Shown piece by piece: positions 34,717 to 43,595 of a DNA stretch of 64,000 bases. Source of the DNA: Flavobacterium gillisiae (GTDB taxonomy: Bacteria; Bacteroidota; Bacteroidia; Flavobacteriales; Flavobacteriaceae). Where the stretch lies: assembly GCF_900107635.1 (NCBI RefSeq), contig NZ_FNRD01000006.1, positions 62,001-126,000 of the forward strand. Direction: 5' to 3'. Position 1 is the first letter of the stretch, and every line of letters begins with the position of its first letter. Below the pieces are notes generated by a model, which was not told the DNA's origin, searched no databases, and saw only the letters and a list, made by a program, of their open reading frames with translations. The position numbers were made by a program, and so were the translations under genes.

Positions 34717-34745
34717 TTGCACAAGCGTTAATTTGGTTACTTTTG
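34717..34745 (+). promoter_or_regulatory. thyA promoter
   Basis: TTG (34717-34719), an 18-base spacer, and TACTTTTG (34738-34745) fit the full Bacteroidota pattern TTG-N17-23-TAnnTTTG. It starts right after the stop of the upstream nuclease gene. Confidence 0.75.
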
Positions 34746-34786
34746 AACTCAATACCAGATTATCAAATCACCAAATAAACATTTCA

Positions 34787-35611
34787 ATGAAGCAATATTT
34801 AGACTTAGTGCAACACGTTATGGACAACGGTTGTCAAAAAGGAGACAGAACGGGAACAGGAACTAAAAGCGTTTTCGGTCATCAGATGCGTTTTGACTTA
34901 AGCGAAGGCTTCCCAATGGTAACTACTAAGAAATTGCATTTCAAATCAATTGTTTACGAACTACTTTGGTTCTTAAAAGGAGATACAAATATCAAGTACC
35001 TTCAAGAAAACGGAGTGAAAATCTGGGATGCTTGGGCTGACTCCAATGGCGATTTGGGACCGGTTTATGGTCATCAATGGCGCAACTGGAACAGTGAAGA
35101 AATAGATCAAATAGCCGATTTAATCACCGAATTAAAAACAAATCCTAACAGTCGTAGAATGCTTGTTTCCGCATGGAATCCATCTGTACTTCCCGATACT
35201 ACAAAATCATTTGAGGAAAATGTAGCTAACAATAAAGCGGCTTTACCGCCTTGCCACGCTTTCTTTCAATTTTATGTAGCCGATGGTAAGCTATCCTGCC
35301 AGCTATACCAACGCAGTGCCGATATCTTTTTAGGAGTCCCTTTTAATATTGCATCTTATGCCCTACTTACCATGATGATTGCACAGGTTTGCGATCTAGA
35401 AGCAGGTGAGTTTATCCATACTTTTGGAGACGCACACATTTACAATAACCATATCGAGCAACTGCAATTGCAATTATCCAGAGAACCAAAATCTTTACCA
35501 AAAATGATTTTAAACCCAGCGATAAAAGACATATTTAAATTTGAATTTGATGATTTCACACTGGAAGGATACGAACCTCACGCCCTAATTAAAGGGAATG
35601 TGGCCGTATAA
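34787..35611 (+). CDS. thyA: Thymidylate synthase
   Basis: A 274-residue enzyme methylating dUMP to dTMP with methylenetetrahydrofolate. Landmarks are [28 protein letters not shown], the active-site Cys in [32 protein letters not shown] and [10 protein letters not shown]. The ATG at 34787 is the true start; the longer in-frame start at 34733 lies within the promoter's -7 region. Dihydrofolate reductase, which recycles its by-product, is encoded 900 bp downstream on the same strand. Confidence 0.98.
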   Translation: MKQYLDLVQHVMDNGCQKGDRTGTGTKSVFGHQMRFDLSEGFPMVTTKKLHFKSIVYELLWFLKGDTNIKYLQENGVKIWDAWADSNGDLGPVYGHQWRNWNSEEIDQIADLITELKTNPNSRRMLVSAWNPSVLPDTTKSFEENVANNKAALPPCHAFFQFYVADGKLSCQLYQRSADIFLGVPFNIASYALLTMMIAQVCDLEAGEFIHTFGDAHIYNNHIEQLQLQLSREPKSLPKMILNPAIKDIFKFEFDDFTLEGYEPHALIKGNVAV

Positions 35612-35612
35612 T

Positions 35613-35649
35613 AGACAAAAAAAATGTTTTAGCTTAAACAACTAAAACA
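35613..35649 (-). terminator. Terminator overlapping the stop of the CBM48 protein gene
   Basis: Stem TGTTTTAG/CTAAAACA (35625-35632 with 35642-35649) with eight T on the minus strand. The second arm begins within the last codons of the minus-strand gene at 35634-35930. It may also end thyA transcripts. Confidence 0.65.
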
Positions 35650-35930
35650 CTATTTTCTGCTCCTGCAAACTCGTTCCATTTAAAAGAATCTGCTTCAGTT
35701 TCATTTACAAATGCACCGTCAATTACGTACTTAAATTCGTAAGCAGCGTCCTTGTCTATGGTAAAGACACCTTTGAAAGTACCATTTTTTAATTTACTTA
35801 AAACCCCTTCTTTAGGATTCCAATTGTTAAAATCTCCAATAACCGCAGCTTCATCAGCTTCTTTTGCCTCAACTGAAAAGGTAACTTTACACACCGGTTT
35901 TGTTTTTATAAATTGCTTTTTAATAGCCAT
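35634..35930 (-). CDS. Isoamylase early-set / CBM48-like domain protein
   Basis: A 98-residue protein that is essentially one glycogen-binding-like Ig domain: VTFSVEAKEADEAAVIGDFN, NWNPKEGVLSKLKNGTFKG and AYEFKYVIDGAFVNETEADS. The ATG at 35930 (MAIKKQFIKTKP) is preferred to the one 13 codons upstream. Such single-domain proteins are common in flavobacteria; carbohydrate binding is assumed from the fold (AMPK beta-like) and is not shown. Confidence 0.85.
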   Translation of the reverse strand: MAIKKQFIKTKPVCKVTFSVEAKEADEAAVIGDFNNWNPKEGVLSKLKNGTFKGVFTIDKDAAYEFKYVIDGAFVNETEADSFKWNEFAGAENSVLVV

Positions 35931-36166
35931 AACAGTTTCATTTTTAATATTATAAAGCAAAGAAAACAAATTTTATTGAGTTTAAGTCATACCCCATGCA
36001 GATTTAGTAGTATGAGGCAAACAGTGTTAAATTTTAGCTAATTTAACAATTAACACAAGCTTAAATTTTCTAAAATAAAAAAGAAAACGTTTTCTCAATA
36101 AATATTAGATAGTCTAAATGTCGACTTTCCAAATTAAATTTTATCTTTATAACCAAAATTCAACTT

Positions 36167-36499
36167 ATGGAAAGAGAACAACATGAACTATATGAATATG
36201 CCCGAAGAAGAATAAAACAAAAAAAAGGGTTATATTTTCATTTTGTACTTCTATTTTTAGCCAGTTTATTTTTGTTTGTCTCAACCAAACTTTTTAATTT
36301 TGGAATAGATTCAAATTGGCATATCTACCTAATTACAGCATGGTTTTTTATTTTCCTTTTGCATTTCATCAAAGTCTACATAACGGATCGTTTTATGAAT
36401 AAAAACTGGGAAAGAGAGCAGATAGACAGACTGGTTGCATTACAAAAAAACAAAATAGCTGAAATACAATCACAAATAACTGAAGACACTTCAATATAA
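36167..36499 (+). CDS. 2TM domain-containing protein
   Basis: A 110-residue inner-membrane protein. A charged, helical start (EQHELYEYARRRIKQKKG) is followed by two membrane segments (YFHFVLLFLASLFLFVST and WHIYLITAWFFIFLLHFIKV) and a charged tail (FMNKNWEREQIDRLVALQ). This is the pattern of the 2TM domain, found alone or at histidine kinases in Bacteroidota. The folA gene starts 12 bp downstream, so they share a transcript. Function unknown. Confidence 0.85.
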   Translation: MEREQHELYEYARRRIKQKKGLYFHFVLLFLASLFLFVSTKLFNFGIDSNWHIYLITAWFFIFLLHFIKVYITDRFMNKNWEREQIDRLVALQKNKIAEIQSQITEDTSI

Positions 36500-36510
36500 G
36501 CACTAGAAAC

Positions 36511-36993
36511 ATGATTATAATGATTGCGGCAGCATCAGAAAACAATGCACTTGGAAAAAACAATGAATTGGTTTGGCATTTACCTAACGATTTCAAGAGA
36601 TTCAAAAGCCTCACTTCAGGCCACCATATCATTATGGGGCGAAAAACATTTGAAAGTTTTCCAAAACCGCTGCCTAACAGAACACACATAGTCATAAGTC
36701 GTCAAGAAAACTATAAACCAGAAGGCTGTACTGTGGTTAGCAGCATGGAGAAAGCAATAGAAATCTGTCCTTCAAATGAAGCTATATATATTATAGGTGG
36801 AGGTGAAATTTATAATTTAGGAATTCCTTTTTCAAATAAAATTGAATTAACACGTGTTCATCACAGCTTTGAAGCAGATGCTTTTTTTCCGGAAATTAAT
36901 CTTAAGGACTGGGAAATGATTCATTCTGAATTCCAAAATAAGGACGAGAAACATCAATTTGATTACACTTATCAAACGTACATTAGAAAATAA
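36511..36993 (+). CDS. folA: Dihydrofolate reductase
   Basis: A 160-residue enzyme reducing dihydrofolate with NADPH. Landmarks are MIAAASENNALGKNNELVWH, LPNDFKRFKSLT with the catalytic Asp, IIMGRKTFESFPKPLPNRTH, IYIIGGGEIYNLG and FEADAFFPEI. It works with thyA nearby in the thymidylate cycle. Start at 36511; Met4 is an alternative. Confidence 0.97.
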   Translation: MIIMIAAASENNALGKNNELVWHLPNDFKRFKSLTSGHHIIMGRKTFESFPKPLPNRTHIVISRQENYKPEGCTVVSSMEKAIEICPSNEAIYIIGGGEIYNLGIPFSNKIELTRVHHSFEADAFFPEINLKDWEMIHSEFQNKDEKHQFDYTYQTYIRK

Positions 36994-37019
36994 AAAAACA
37001 CCCTAATTAGGGTGTTTTT
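36993..37019. terminator. folA terminator
   Basis: AAAAAACACCC/GGGTGTTTTTC stem with loop TAATTA, starting at the last base of the folA stop region; bidirectional with the minus-strand gene at 37048. Confidence 0.85.
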
Positions 37020-37047
37020 CTTTTAAAACAATGATTAGGAAAATGAC

Positions 37048-37365
37048 CTACTCTTGAAACAGAATTTGATAACACAATCCAAAAATAACGAATGTTAATA
37101 AAACTCCAGAAATGAAGATAATAACATTTGATGTTTTTTGAGAGTACATCTCAAAAAAGCCCTTAATACCAAATACCACGAAGGTACTAAAGACAAAAAA
37201 AATTAAAATTTCCAAAAACAAATTTAATCCTAAGAACGTGTGCTGCGCAATAAATACACTACCACCTTTTACAATGGTACCGTCAAACCCGCCTACAAGA
37301 ACAAGTGACATAACTAGCGCAAAAATCAACCACTTGATTTGGGTCATTAATTCCCTTTTAATCAT
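37048..37365 (-). CDS. Small membrane protein of unknown function
   Basis: A 105-residue protein with three predicted membrane segments (WLIFALVMSLVLVGG, LNLFLEILIFFVFSTFVVFGI, NVIIFISGVLLTFVIFGLCY). A second Met at residue 7 is a possible start. No family recognised. It stands alone between folA and the menaquinone methyltransferase gene. Confidence 0.65.
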   Translation of the reverse strand: MIKRELMTQIKWLIFALVMSLVLVGGFDGTIVKGGSVFIAQHTFLGLNLFLEILIFFVFSTFVVFGIKGFFEMYSQKTSNVIIFISGVLLTFVIFGLCYQILFQE

Positions 37366-37561
37366 TGAAAAACTATTATAATTTTATAATGTAAAAATCG
37401 TTATAAAAACACTCACACACAATACCCACTTTTAGTGATATTTCAATTTATTTGTAACACTCGCTTTTCCACCTCATATCTAGACAAGTATAAACCAAAC
37501 ATAGGCCCCATTTTTTTCTTACTATTTTCAAAACTCGATTACGGTTCAAAATAGAATGTAT

Positions 37562-37569
37562 TATATTTG
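37562..37569 (+). promoter_or_regulatory. ubiE/menG promoter -7 box
   Basis: TATATTTG fits TAnnTTTG, 14 bases before the start codon, which implies a very short leader. Confidence 0.6.
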
Positions 37570-37583
37570 TGAAAATTTAAAAA

Positions 37584-38315
37584 ATGTCAAAAAACATAAC
37601 TCCATATAAAAATTCCGATTTAGGCAAGAAAGAACAGGTTGCAAAAATGTTTGATACCATTTCAGGAAATTACGATAATTTGAACCGTGTCATTTCTTTT
37701 GGAATAGATATAAAGTGGCGAAAAAAAGTATTGGAAATTGTCGCAAAATCAAATCCAGAAACAATATTGGATATTGCGACAGGAACTGGTGACTTAGCTA
37801 TTTTGATGGCGCAAACCAATGCTAAACAAATTATTGGTTTAGACATTTCTTCAGGAATGCTTGAAGTAGGTGTAAAAAAAATCGCGGACAAAAAACTATC
37901 TAATACTATAGAAATGGTATTAGGGGATTCTGAAAACATGCCGTTTGAGGATGATTATTTTGACGCAATCACGGTTGCCTTCGGCGTTAGAAACTTCGAA
38001 ACACTTGAAAAAGGATTAAAAGAAATACTACGTGTCTTAAAACCTAATGGTGTTTTCGTTATCCTTGAGACTTCGGTTCCAGGCAAATTTCCTTACAAAC
38101 AAGGGTATAATTTTTACAGTAAAAACATATTGCCAATCATTGGTAAACTTTTTTCAAAAGACGATGTAGCTTATGGATATTTGTCAGAATCAGCTGCAGC
38201 ATTTCCTTATGGAGAGGCATTAAACAATATATTGAGGAAAATTGGGTTTATAGATGTAATAGCCTTGCCACAAACTTTTGGGGTAGCTACTATTTATTCG
38301 GCATCTAAAAATTAA
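37584..38315 (+). CDS. menG: Demethylmenaquinone methyltransferase
   Basis: A 243-residue class I methyltransferase of the UbiE/MenG family. Landmarks are [20 protein letters not shown], the SAM-binding [35 protein letters not shown] and [20 protein letters not shown]. In Bacteroidota, which use menaquinone, it makes the last step to menaquinone using SAM. The sprT gene follows after 24 bp in the same direction. Confidence 0.96.
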   Translation: MSKNITPYKNSDLGKKEQVAKMFDTISGNYDNLNRVISFGIDIKWRKKVLEIVAKSNPETILDIATGTGDLAILMAQTNAKQIIGLDISSGMLEVGVKKIADKKLSNTIEMVLGDSENMPFEDDYFDAITVAFGVRNFETLEKGLKEILRVLKPNGVFVILETSVPGKFPYKQGYNFYSKNILPIIGKLFSKDDVAYGYLSESAAAFPYGEALNNILRKIGFIDVIALPQTFGVATIYSASKN

Positions 38316-38339
38316 TACTGAGATATATTCAGCCCAAAT

Positions 38340-39044
38340 ATGAAAAAAATTGTTGTCTTACTTTTACTCGTTTTGTCCATTAAAGGAAACTCACAGTTTA
38401 AAAAAAGCATGTTTGCGAAAGATCCTATAATCAATTTAGAGAATTTTCAAAAATCCAGAGTCTATTATGGATATTTCTTAGGATTCAACTCCTACGACTT
38501 TAAAATAGACTACAGAACTGTAGGACCGGACATCCTTGTTAAAAAGACCACCGGTTTTAACGTGGGAATAGTAGGCGATCTAAAACTTCAAGAATATATC
38601 AATCTAAGATTTGAACCTGGTTTATATTACACCCAGAGAGACCTCTACTTTCCCGGGTTTACAAAAAAAACAGATATTTTAAGAGAAGTAAGTAGTACCT
38701 ACATCCACTTTCCTCTATTGTTGAAATTCTCTTCACTAAGAACTGGTAACATTCGACCATATCTTGTTGGAGGCGTTTCTGCTACTTTAAATTTATCAGG
38801 TAATTCAAAAGCAATCGATGACAATTACGAACAAAAATTCAGAGTAAAACCTTGGACTACTAATTATGAAGTAGGTTTTGGCATCGATCTATTCTCTGAA
38901 TATTTCATATTTTCCCCTTCTATCCGAGGAGTTTTTGGAATTAACGATGAGTTGATACGAGACAATGATCCTAACAGTCCGTGGACAGGCGACATTCAAT
39001 CTCTAAAAACGAGAGCTATATTGATTAATTTTACCTTTCACTAG
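38340..39044 (+). CDS. sprT: PorT/SprT family protein of the type IX secretion system
   Basis: A 234-residue exported outer-membrane protein: signal peptide MKKIVVLLLLVLSIKGNSQ, then a small barrel with the family's typical segments KSRVYYGYFLGFNSYDFKI, GLYYTQRDLYFPGF, YIHFPLLLKFSSLRTGNIRP and WTTNYEVGFGIDLFSEYF. PorT (SprT in gliding flavobacteria) is needed for type IX secretion. The order menG-sprT-RNA methyltransferase-TamA-like gene matches what I recall from Flavobacterium genomes. It suggests, but does not prove, that the organism secretes through this system and may glide. Confidence 0.9.
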   Translation: MKKIVVLLLLVLSIKGNSQFKKSMFAKDPIINLENFQKSRVYYGYFLGFNSYDFKIDYRTVGPDILVKKTTGFNVGIVGDLKLQEYINLRFEPGLYYTQRDLYFPGFTKKTDILREVSSTYIHFPLLLKFSSLRTGNIRPYLVGGVSATLNLSGNSKAIDDNYEQKFRVKPWTTNYEVGFGIDLFSEYFIFSPSIRGVFGINDELIRDNDPNSPWTGDIQSLKTRAILINFTFH

Positions 39045-39056
39045 AATACATCAACA

Positions 39057-39779
39057 CTATCTCCTAAATTCACTGAGTATGATCGCTGTTGCAGTTGCCA
39101 CATTCAAACTTTCAGTTTTTTGAATTTCTCCAAAACGAGGAATAGACAACTTATTTTTTATCAATTTTTCGAGTTCCATTGAAATTCCATTCGCTTCATT
39201 ACCCATAACTACAATACCTTCTTGTGGCAACGTAGTTTTGTAAATATTTACGCCGTCCATAAATGTGCCAAAAACCGGCAAATTAGTAGCGGCTATAAAA
39301 GAATTCAAATCAATATAACTCATATTGACTCGCGCTATAGAGCCCATAGTAGCCTGAACCACTTTTGGATTGTATAAATCTACCGTTTCTTTTGAACATA
39401 CGATCTCCTTAACACCAAACCAATCGCACAACCTTAAAATCGTCCCTAAATTACCTGGATCACGTATGGAGTCTAAAGCCACAATTAAACCTGATTCTTT
39501 AATTTTCTTCTCAAGAGGAATTTTAAACACTGCTAAACAACTATTCGCCGTTGCCAATGCACTGATTTTCTTCAAGTCTGCTTCTAGTATCAATGATTTT
39601 TTTGATGGTAAGACATCTTCAAAATCGTTTTGAGTGGAATACAAATGTTCCAGTTCAAAATTTGAATCTAACAATTCTTGAATTACTTTTACGCCTTCGG
39701 CAAAAAATAATTTATTGATGGTTCTATATTTTTTTTGCTGTAAACTCGTTATAAGTTTTATTTGGTTTTTACTAACCAT
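39057..39779 (-). CDS. TrmH/SpoU family RNA methyltransferase
   Basis: A 240-residue SPOUT methyltransferase. Residues 1-85 form a substrate-binding domain (VSKNQIKLITSLQQKKYR, FAEGVKVIQELL). The catalytic part shows VALDSIRDPGNLGTILRLCD, VVMGNEANGIS and KTESLNVATATAIILSEF, the three SPOUT motifs of the knotted SAM site. It methylates a ribose 2'-OH in tRNA or 23S rRNA; the target is not evident. It is divergent from the TamA-like gene with only 37 bp between. Confidence 0.93.
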   Translation of the reverse strand: MVSKNQIKLITSLQQKKYRTINKLFFAEGVKVIQELLDSNFELEHLYSTQNDFEDVLPSKKSLILEADLKKISALATANSCLAVFKIPLEKKIKESGLIVALDSIRDPGNLGTILRLCDWFGVKEIVCSKETVDLYNPKVVQATMGSIARVNMSYIDLNSFIAATNLPVFGTFMDGVNIYKTTLPQEGIVVMGNEANGISMELEKLIKNKLSIPRFGEIQKTESLNVATATAIILSEFRR

Positions 39780-39788
39780 AAAATAATG

Positions 39789-39796
39789 TACTTTTG
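39789..39796 (+). promoter_or_regulatory. Promoter -7 box of the TamA-like gene
   Basis: TACTTTTG, an exact TAnnTTTG, 20 bases before the TTG start. The remainder of this promoter must lie inside the start of the divergent RNA methyltransferase gene. Confidence 0.6.
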
Positions 39797-39816
39797 AATT
39801 AAATATTTTATAACAC

Positions 39817-42375
39817 TTGAAGAAGATTTCTACAAAAATAGCAGCATTTATTCTAATAGCAACATTTATTTGCGCCTGTAACGCTGTAAAAAGAGTTCCT
39901 GATGGAAAACATCTCCTTACTAAAAATCAAATTATAGTAAATGGGAAAGCGACAAAGGCAGAAAATGTCTCCAATCAGTTATATCAAAAACCAAATAGCA
40001 CTTTGTCATTAGGCTTTCGCCTGCGTTTAAATTTGTACAATTTAGCTAATTTGAATCCAGATTCAACCTACCAAGCAAAATTTACAAATCATCCTGACAA
40101 GTACGAAAGAAAATCAAAATGGCTATCGGCAAAACAAGTAAACCGACTTGGAAAATCTTTTTGGTATCATGGAATTCATGATTTCCTTAAAAAAACAGGA
40201 GAACCTCCTGTAATACTAGACAGCACCAAAACCGAAAAATCAATCTTACGACTGAATTACTATTATTTCAATAATGGTTTCTTCAATGTAAGTACAGATT
40301 ACAAAGTAGATACTGTGGCTGCTAAAAGAGCCAAAATAAAATATGAAATTAGCACAGGAAAACCTTACTCATTAGACACCATAACAACATCCATTGCTAC
40401 TCCTGTATTAGATTCATTATACGAAACAATTAAATCCAACTCTGTACTTAAGTCCGGAACTCAATATAAAACACTTGATTTTGACGATGAGAAAAACCGT
40501 ATTACTACCCATTTCAGAAATAATGGTGTGTACTACTTTCAGCCTACCTATGTAAACTTCGATATTGACACCATTCAAAAAGGCGATAAGGCTAATGTAA
40601 ACTTAATCATTAATGATTACTCGTATCAAGATAAGGACTCAACGAGAACTGAACCTTTTAAGATCTATAAAATTAGTGATGTAAACATCTATACCGATTA
40701 TTCTCCTAACAACAGTAGTTCAAAAATCACGGATAGTACTACTTATAAAAATTTTAATTTATACAGTCACGAAAAATTAAAATACAAACCACACGCCATA
40801 ACAGATGCGATTTTTATCACTAAGGGCGGACTTTTTGCAGACAACAAAACTGTTCTAACCACACGTTATTTGAATAACCTTAAAATATTCAATTACCCTA
40901 CTGTCCAATACGAAATTGACTCAAGAGACACTACATATAGTTCTTTGATTGCAAAAATATACTTGACACCAAGAAAAAAATATAGTTTTGGAACCTCACT
41001 TGACATCACCCATTCTAATATTCAGGATATAGGAATCGCATTAAGTATTTCAGAAACGATCAGAAATGTATTTAACGGTGCCGAAACATTGGAGGCTTCC
41101 GTGCGTGGAAACATTGGTTCGTCTAAAGATTTAGCCAATCCAAACAATCAATTTTTTAATGTTTCAGAATACGGAGTTGACTTAAAGTTAAACGTCCCGA
41201 GGATCTTTATGCCTTTCTCTACCGAAAAAATTATTAAGAAAAGCATGATCCCTTCTACCCTTATGGCTATTGGATTTGCCAGACAAAGAAACATTGGATT
41301 AGATAAAGAAAATTTCACTGGAGCATTTACTTACAACTGGACTCCCAAGAAAAATAACACCGCTCGTTTTGATCTTTTCAACGCCCAATTTGTTCAAAAC
41401 CTGAATCCGCAAAATTATTTTAATGTCTACGGATCTTCCTATACTGCTTTGAACGAAATTGGAAAAACATACAATACAGAACCAACCTATTTTGACGACA
41501 ACAATGATTTAATAATTGAAAAAGGAACAACCGGATTTATTACTGATGTATTAGCAGGAAATACCGCATTAACCTCTTCAGATAGCGATTACGCTTCAGT
41601 AAAAAGCATCGAAGAGCGAAGATTAAGACTAACTGAAAACGATTTTATTCTAGCCACTAGTTATACCTTTACAAAAACAACCAAAACAGATTTACTAGAC
41701 AACACTTTCTACCTCTTCAAAACAAAAATAGAATCTGCGGGATCACTATTGACTTTAATTTCGAATACGACAAATCAAGTTGAAAATAAAAACGGCAAAT
41801 TTGAACTTTTCAATTTAGAGTATTCAGAATATATCAAAACAGAATTTGACTATATTAAACACTGGGATCTAACCAAAGAGAAAGTTCTTGCAGTAAGAAG
41901 CTTCTTTGGAATAGCAATTCCTTTTGGCAACTCTGATTACATTCCGTTTTCTAGAAGTTATTTTTCTGGTGGTTCAAATGACAACAGAGCTTGGCAACCT
42001 TATAGTTTAGGCCCTGGAAGTAGTGGAGCTAAAGACGATTTTAACGAAGCAAACATGAAAATTGCATTGAGTGCTGAATTCCGATTTAAAATTTTAGGAG
42101 AATTAAAAGGAGCTCTATTTGCTGATGCAGGTAATATTTGGAATGTTTACGATAACGTGACTGATGAGAAGTCCACTTTCACCGGTTTTAAAAGTCTAAA
42201 AGACATTGCCTTGGGGACTGGTTTCGGAATAAGATATGATTTAAGCTTTTTTGTTATCCGATTTGATTTCGGATTTAAAACCTATAATCCGGCCAACGAT
42301 TCTGGCCAAAAATGGTTTAGAGAATACAACTTTGCGAACTCTGTTTTAAATTTTGGAATAAATTACCCCTTCTAA
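39817..42375 (+). CDS. tamL: BamA/TamA-type outer-membrane lipoprotein (TamL-like)
   Basis: An 852-residue Omp85-type protein with a lipoprotein signal: KKISTKIAAFILIATFICAC ending in a lipobox-like Cys near residue 20. POTRA-like repeats follow to about residue 400 (PDGKHLLTKNQIIVNGK, YYYFNNGFFNVSTDYKV), then a 16-strand-type barrel with SRSYFSGGSNDNRAWQPYSLG (the conserved (V/I)RG(F/Y) region equivalent) and a C-terminal strand ending VLNFGINYPF. It starts with TTG; the nearby ATG at 39786 is out of frame. In Bacteroidota such lipidated TamA homologues take part in outer-membrane assembly. Confidence 0.88.
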   Translation: MKKISTKIAAFILIATFICACNAVKRVPDGKHLLTKNQIIVNGKATKAENVSNQLYQKPNSTLSLGFRLRLNLYNLANLNPDSTYQAKFTNHPDKYERKSKWLSAKQVNRLGKSFWYHGIHDFLKKTGEPPVILDSTKTEKSILRLNYYYFNNGFFNVSTDYKVDTVAAKRAKIKYEISTGKPYSLDTITTSIATPVLDSLYETIKSNSVLKSGTQYKTLDFDDEKNRITTHFRNNGVYYFQPTYVNFDIDTIQKGDKANVNLIINDYSYQDKDSTRTEPFKIYKISDVNIYTDYSPNNSSSKITDSTTYKNFNLYSHEKLKYKPHAITDAIFITKGGLFADNKTVLTTRYLNNLKIFNYPTVQYEIDSRDTTYSSLIAKIYLTPRKKYSFGTSLDITHSNIQDIGIALSISETIRNVFNGAETLEASVRGNIGSSKDLANPNNQFFNVSEYGVDLKLNVPRIFMPFSTEKIIKKSMIPSTLMAIGFARQRNIGLDKENFTGAFTYNWTPKKNNTARFDLFNAQFVQNLNPQNYFNVYGSSYTALNEIGKTYNTEPTYFDDNNDLIIEKGTTGFITDVLAGNTALTSSDSDYASVKSIEERRLRLTENDFILATSYTFTKTTKTDLLDNTFYLFKTKIESAGSLLTLISNTTNQVENKNGKFELFNLEYSEYIKTEFDYIKHWDLTKEKVLAVRSFFGIAIPFGNSDYIPFSRSYFSGGSNDNRAWQPYSLGPGSSGAKDDFNEANMKIALSAEFRFKILGELKGALFADAGNIWNVYDNVTDEKSTFTGFKSLKDIALGTGFGIRYDLSFFVIRFDFGFKTYNPANDSGQKWFREYNFANSVLNFGINYPF

Positions 42376-42389
42376 TGCTATTTAATTCT

Positions 42390-42397
42390 TATTTTTG
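42390..42397 (+). promoter_or_regulatory. fbaA promoter -7 box
   Basis: TATTTTTG fits TAnnTTTG, 45 bases before the aldolase start. Confidence 0.6.
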
Positions 42398-42441
42398 CAG
42401 TCTTGAACTAAAAACAAAAAAACCAACTAAAAAAAATTAAA

Positions 42442-43509
42442 ATGGGACATAACATCAAACCGGGCGTAGCTACAGGAGATCAAGTACAGGAAATTTTCAA
42501 TTATGCGAAAGAAAAAGGCTTTGCTCTACCTGCAGTAAATGTTACTGGTTCTAGCACAATAAATGGAGTTCTTGAGACTGCAGCAAAATTAAATGCTCCT
42601 GTTATTATTCAATTTTCTAACGGAGGAGCACAATTTAATGCTGGAAAAGGACTTTCTAACGCAAATGAAAAATCAGCTATCGCTGGAGGTATTGCTGGTG
42701 CAAAACACGTACATGCATTAGCCGAAGCATATGGAGCTACAGTAATTTTACATACTGACCATTGTGCAAAAAAACTTTTACCTTGGATTGACGGATTATT
42801 AGATGCTTCAGAAGAACATTTTGCTGCAACTGGAAAACCATTATATAGCTCACATATGATTGACTTGTCTGAAGAGCCAATCGAAGAGAACATTGAGATC
42901 TGCAAAGGATACTTAGATCGTATGAGTAAAATGGGAATGACTCTTGAAATCGAACTTGGAATTACAGGTGGTGAAGAAGATGGTGTTGACAACTCAGATG
43001 TAGATAGCTCTAAATTATATACTCAACCAGAAGAAGTAGCTTATGCTTACGAAGAATTATCTAAAATAAGTCCAAGATTTACTATTGCTGCTGCTTTTGG
43101 AAACGTACATGGTGTTTACAAACCAGGTAATGTAAAATTGACTCCGAAAATTTTGAAAAACTCTCAAGATTTCGTTCAAAAGAAATTCAACACAGGAAAC
43201 AATCCAGTTGATTTCGTTTTCCACGGTGGATCTGGTTCTACTCTAGAAGAAATCAGAGAAGGAATTAGCTACGGAGTTATCAAAATGAACATCGATACCG
43301 ACTTGCAATTTGCATTTACTGAAGGTATCCGTGACTATATGGTTAAAAATATTGATTATTTGAAAACTCAAATTGGTAACCCAGAAGGTGCTGATATTCC
43401 AAACAAAAAATATTACGACCCAAGAAAATGGATCCGTGAAAGCGAAATGACTTTCAACGCAAGATTAGAGCAAGCATTTGCCGACTTGAACAACGTGAAT
43501 ACACTATAA
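42442..43509 (+). CDS. fbaA: Class II fructose-bisphosphate aldolase
   Basis: A 355-residue zinc-dependent aldolase of glycolysis and gluconeogenesis. Landmarks are ALPAVNVTGSSTINGVLETA, VILHTDHCAKKLLPWIDGLL with the catalytic Asp and zinc His, the zinc ligands in AAFGNVHGVYKPG and VFHGGSGSTLEEI, and KMNIDTDLQFAF. The accD gene follows after 86 bp containing an inverted repeat. Confidence 0.97.
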   Translation: MGHNIKPGVATGDQVQEIFNYAKEKGFALPAVNVTGSSTINGVLETAAKLNAPVIIQFSNGGAQFNAGKGLSNANEKSAIAGGIAGAKHVHALAEAYGATVILHTDHCAKKLLPWIDGLLDASEEHFAATGKPLYSSHMIDLSEEPIEENIEICKGYLDRMSKMGMTLEIELGITGGEEDGVDNSDVDSSKLYTQPEEVAYAYEELSKISPRFTIAAAFGNVHGVYKPGNVKLTPKILKNSQDFVQKKFNTGNNPVDFVFHGGSGSTLEEIREGISYGVIKMNIDTDLQFAFTEGIRDYMVKNIDYLKTQIGNPEGADIPNKKYYDPRKWIRESEMTFNARLEQAFADLNNVNTL

Positions 43510-43516
43510 AATTAAG

Positions 43517-43588
43517 AATTATGAGTTATGAAGTAGAAGCATTATTTCTATTTTATAACTCATAACTTTTAACTCATAACTCATAACT
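43517..43588. repeat. Inverted repeat of ATAACTCAT words between fbaA and accD
   Basis: AATTATGAGTTATGAA (43517-43532) is complementary to TTATAACTCATAACTT and to two further ATAACTCAT copies (43555-43588). A hairpin can form in several registers in the operon spacer. Confidence 0.65.
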
Positions 43589-43595
43589 ATTAAAT

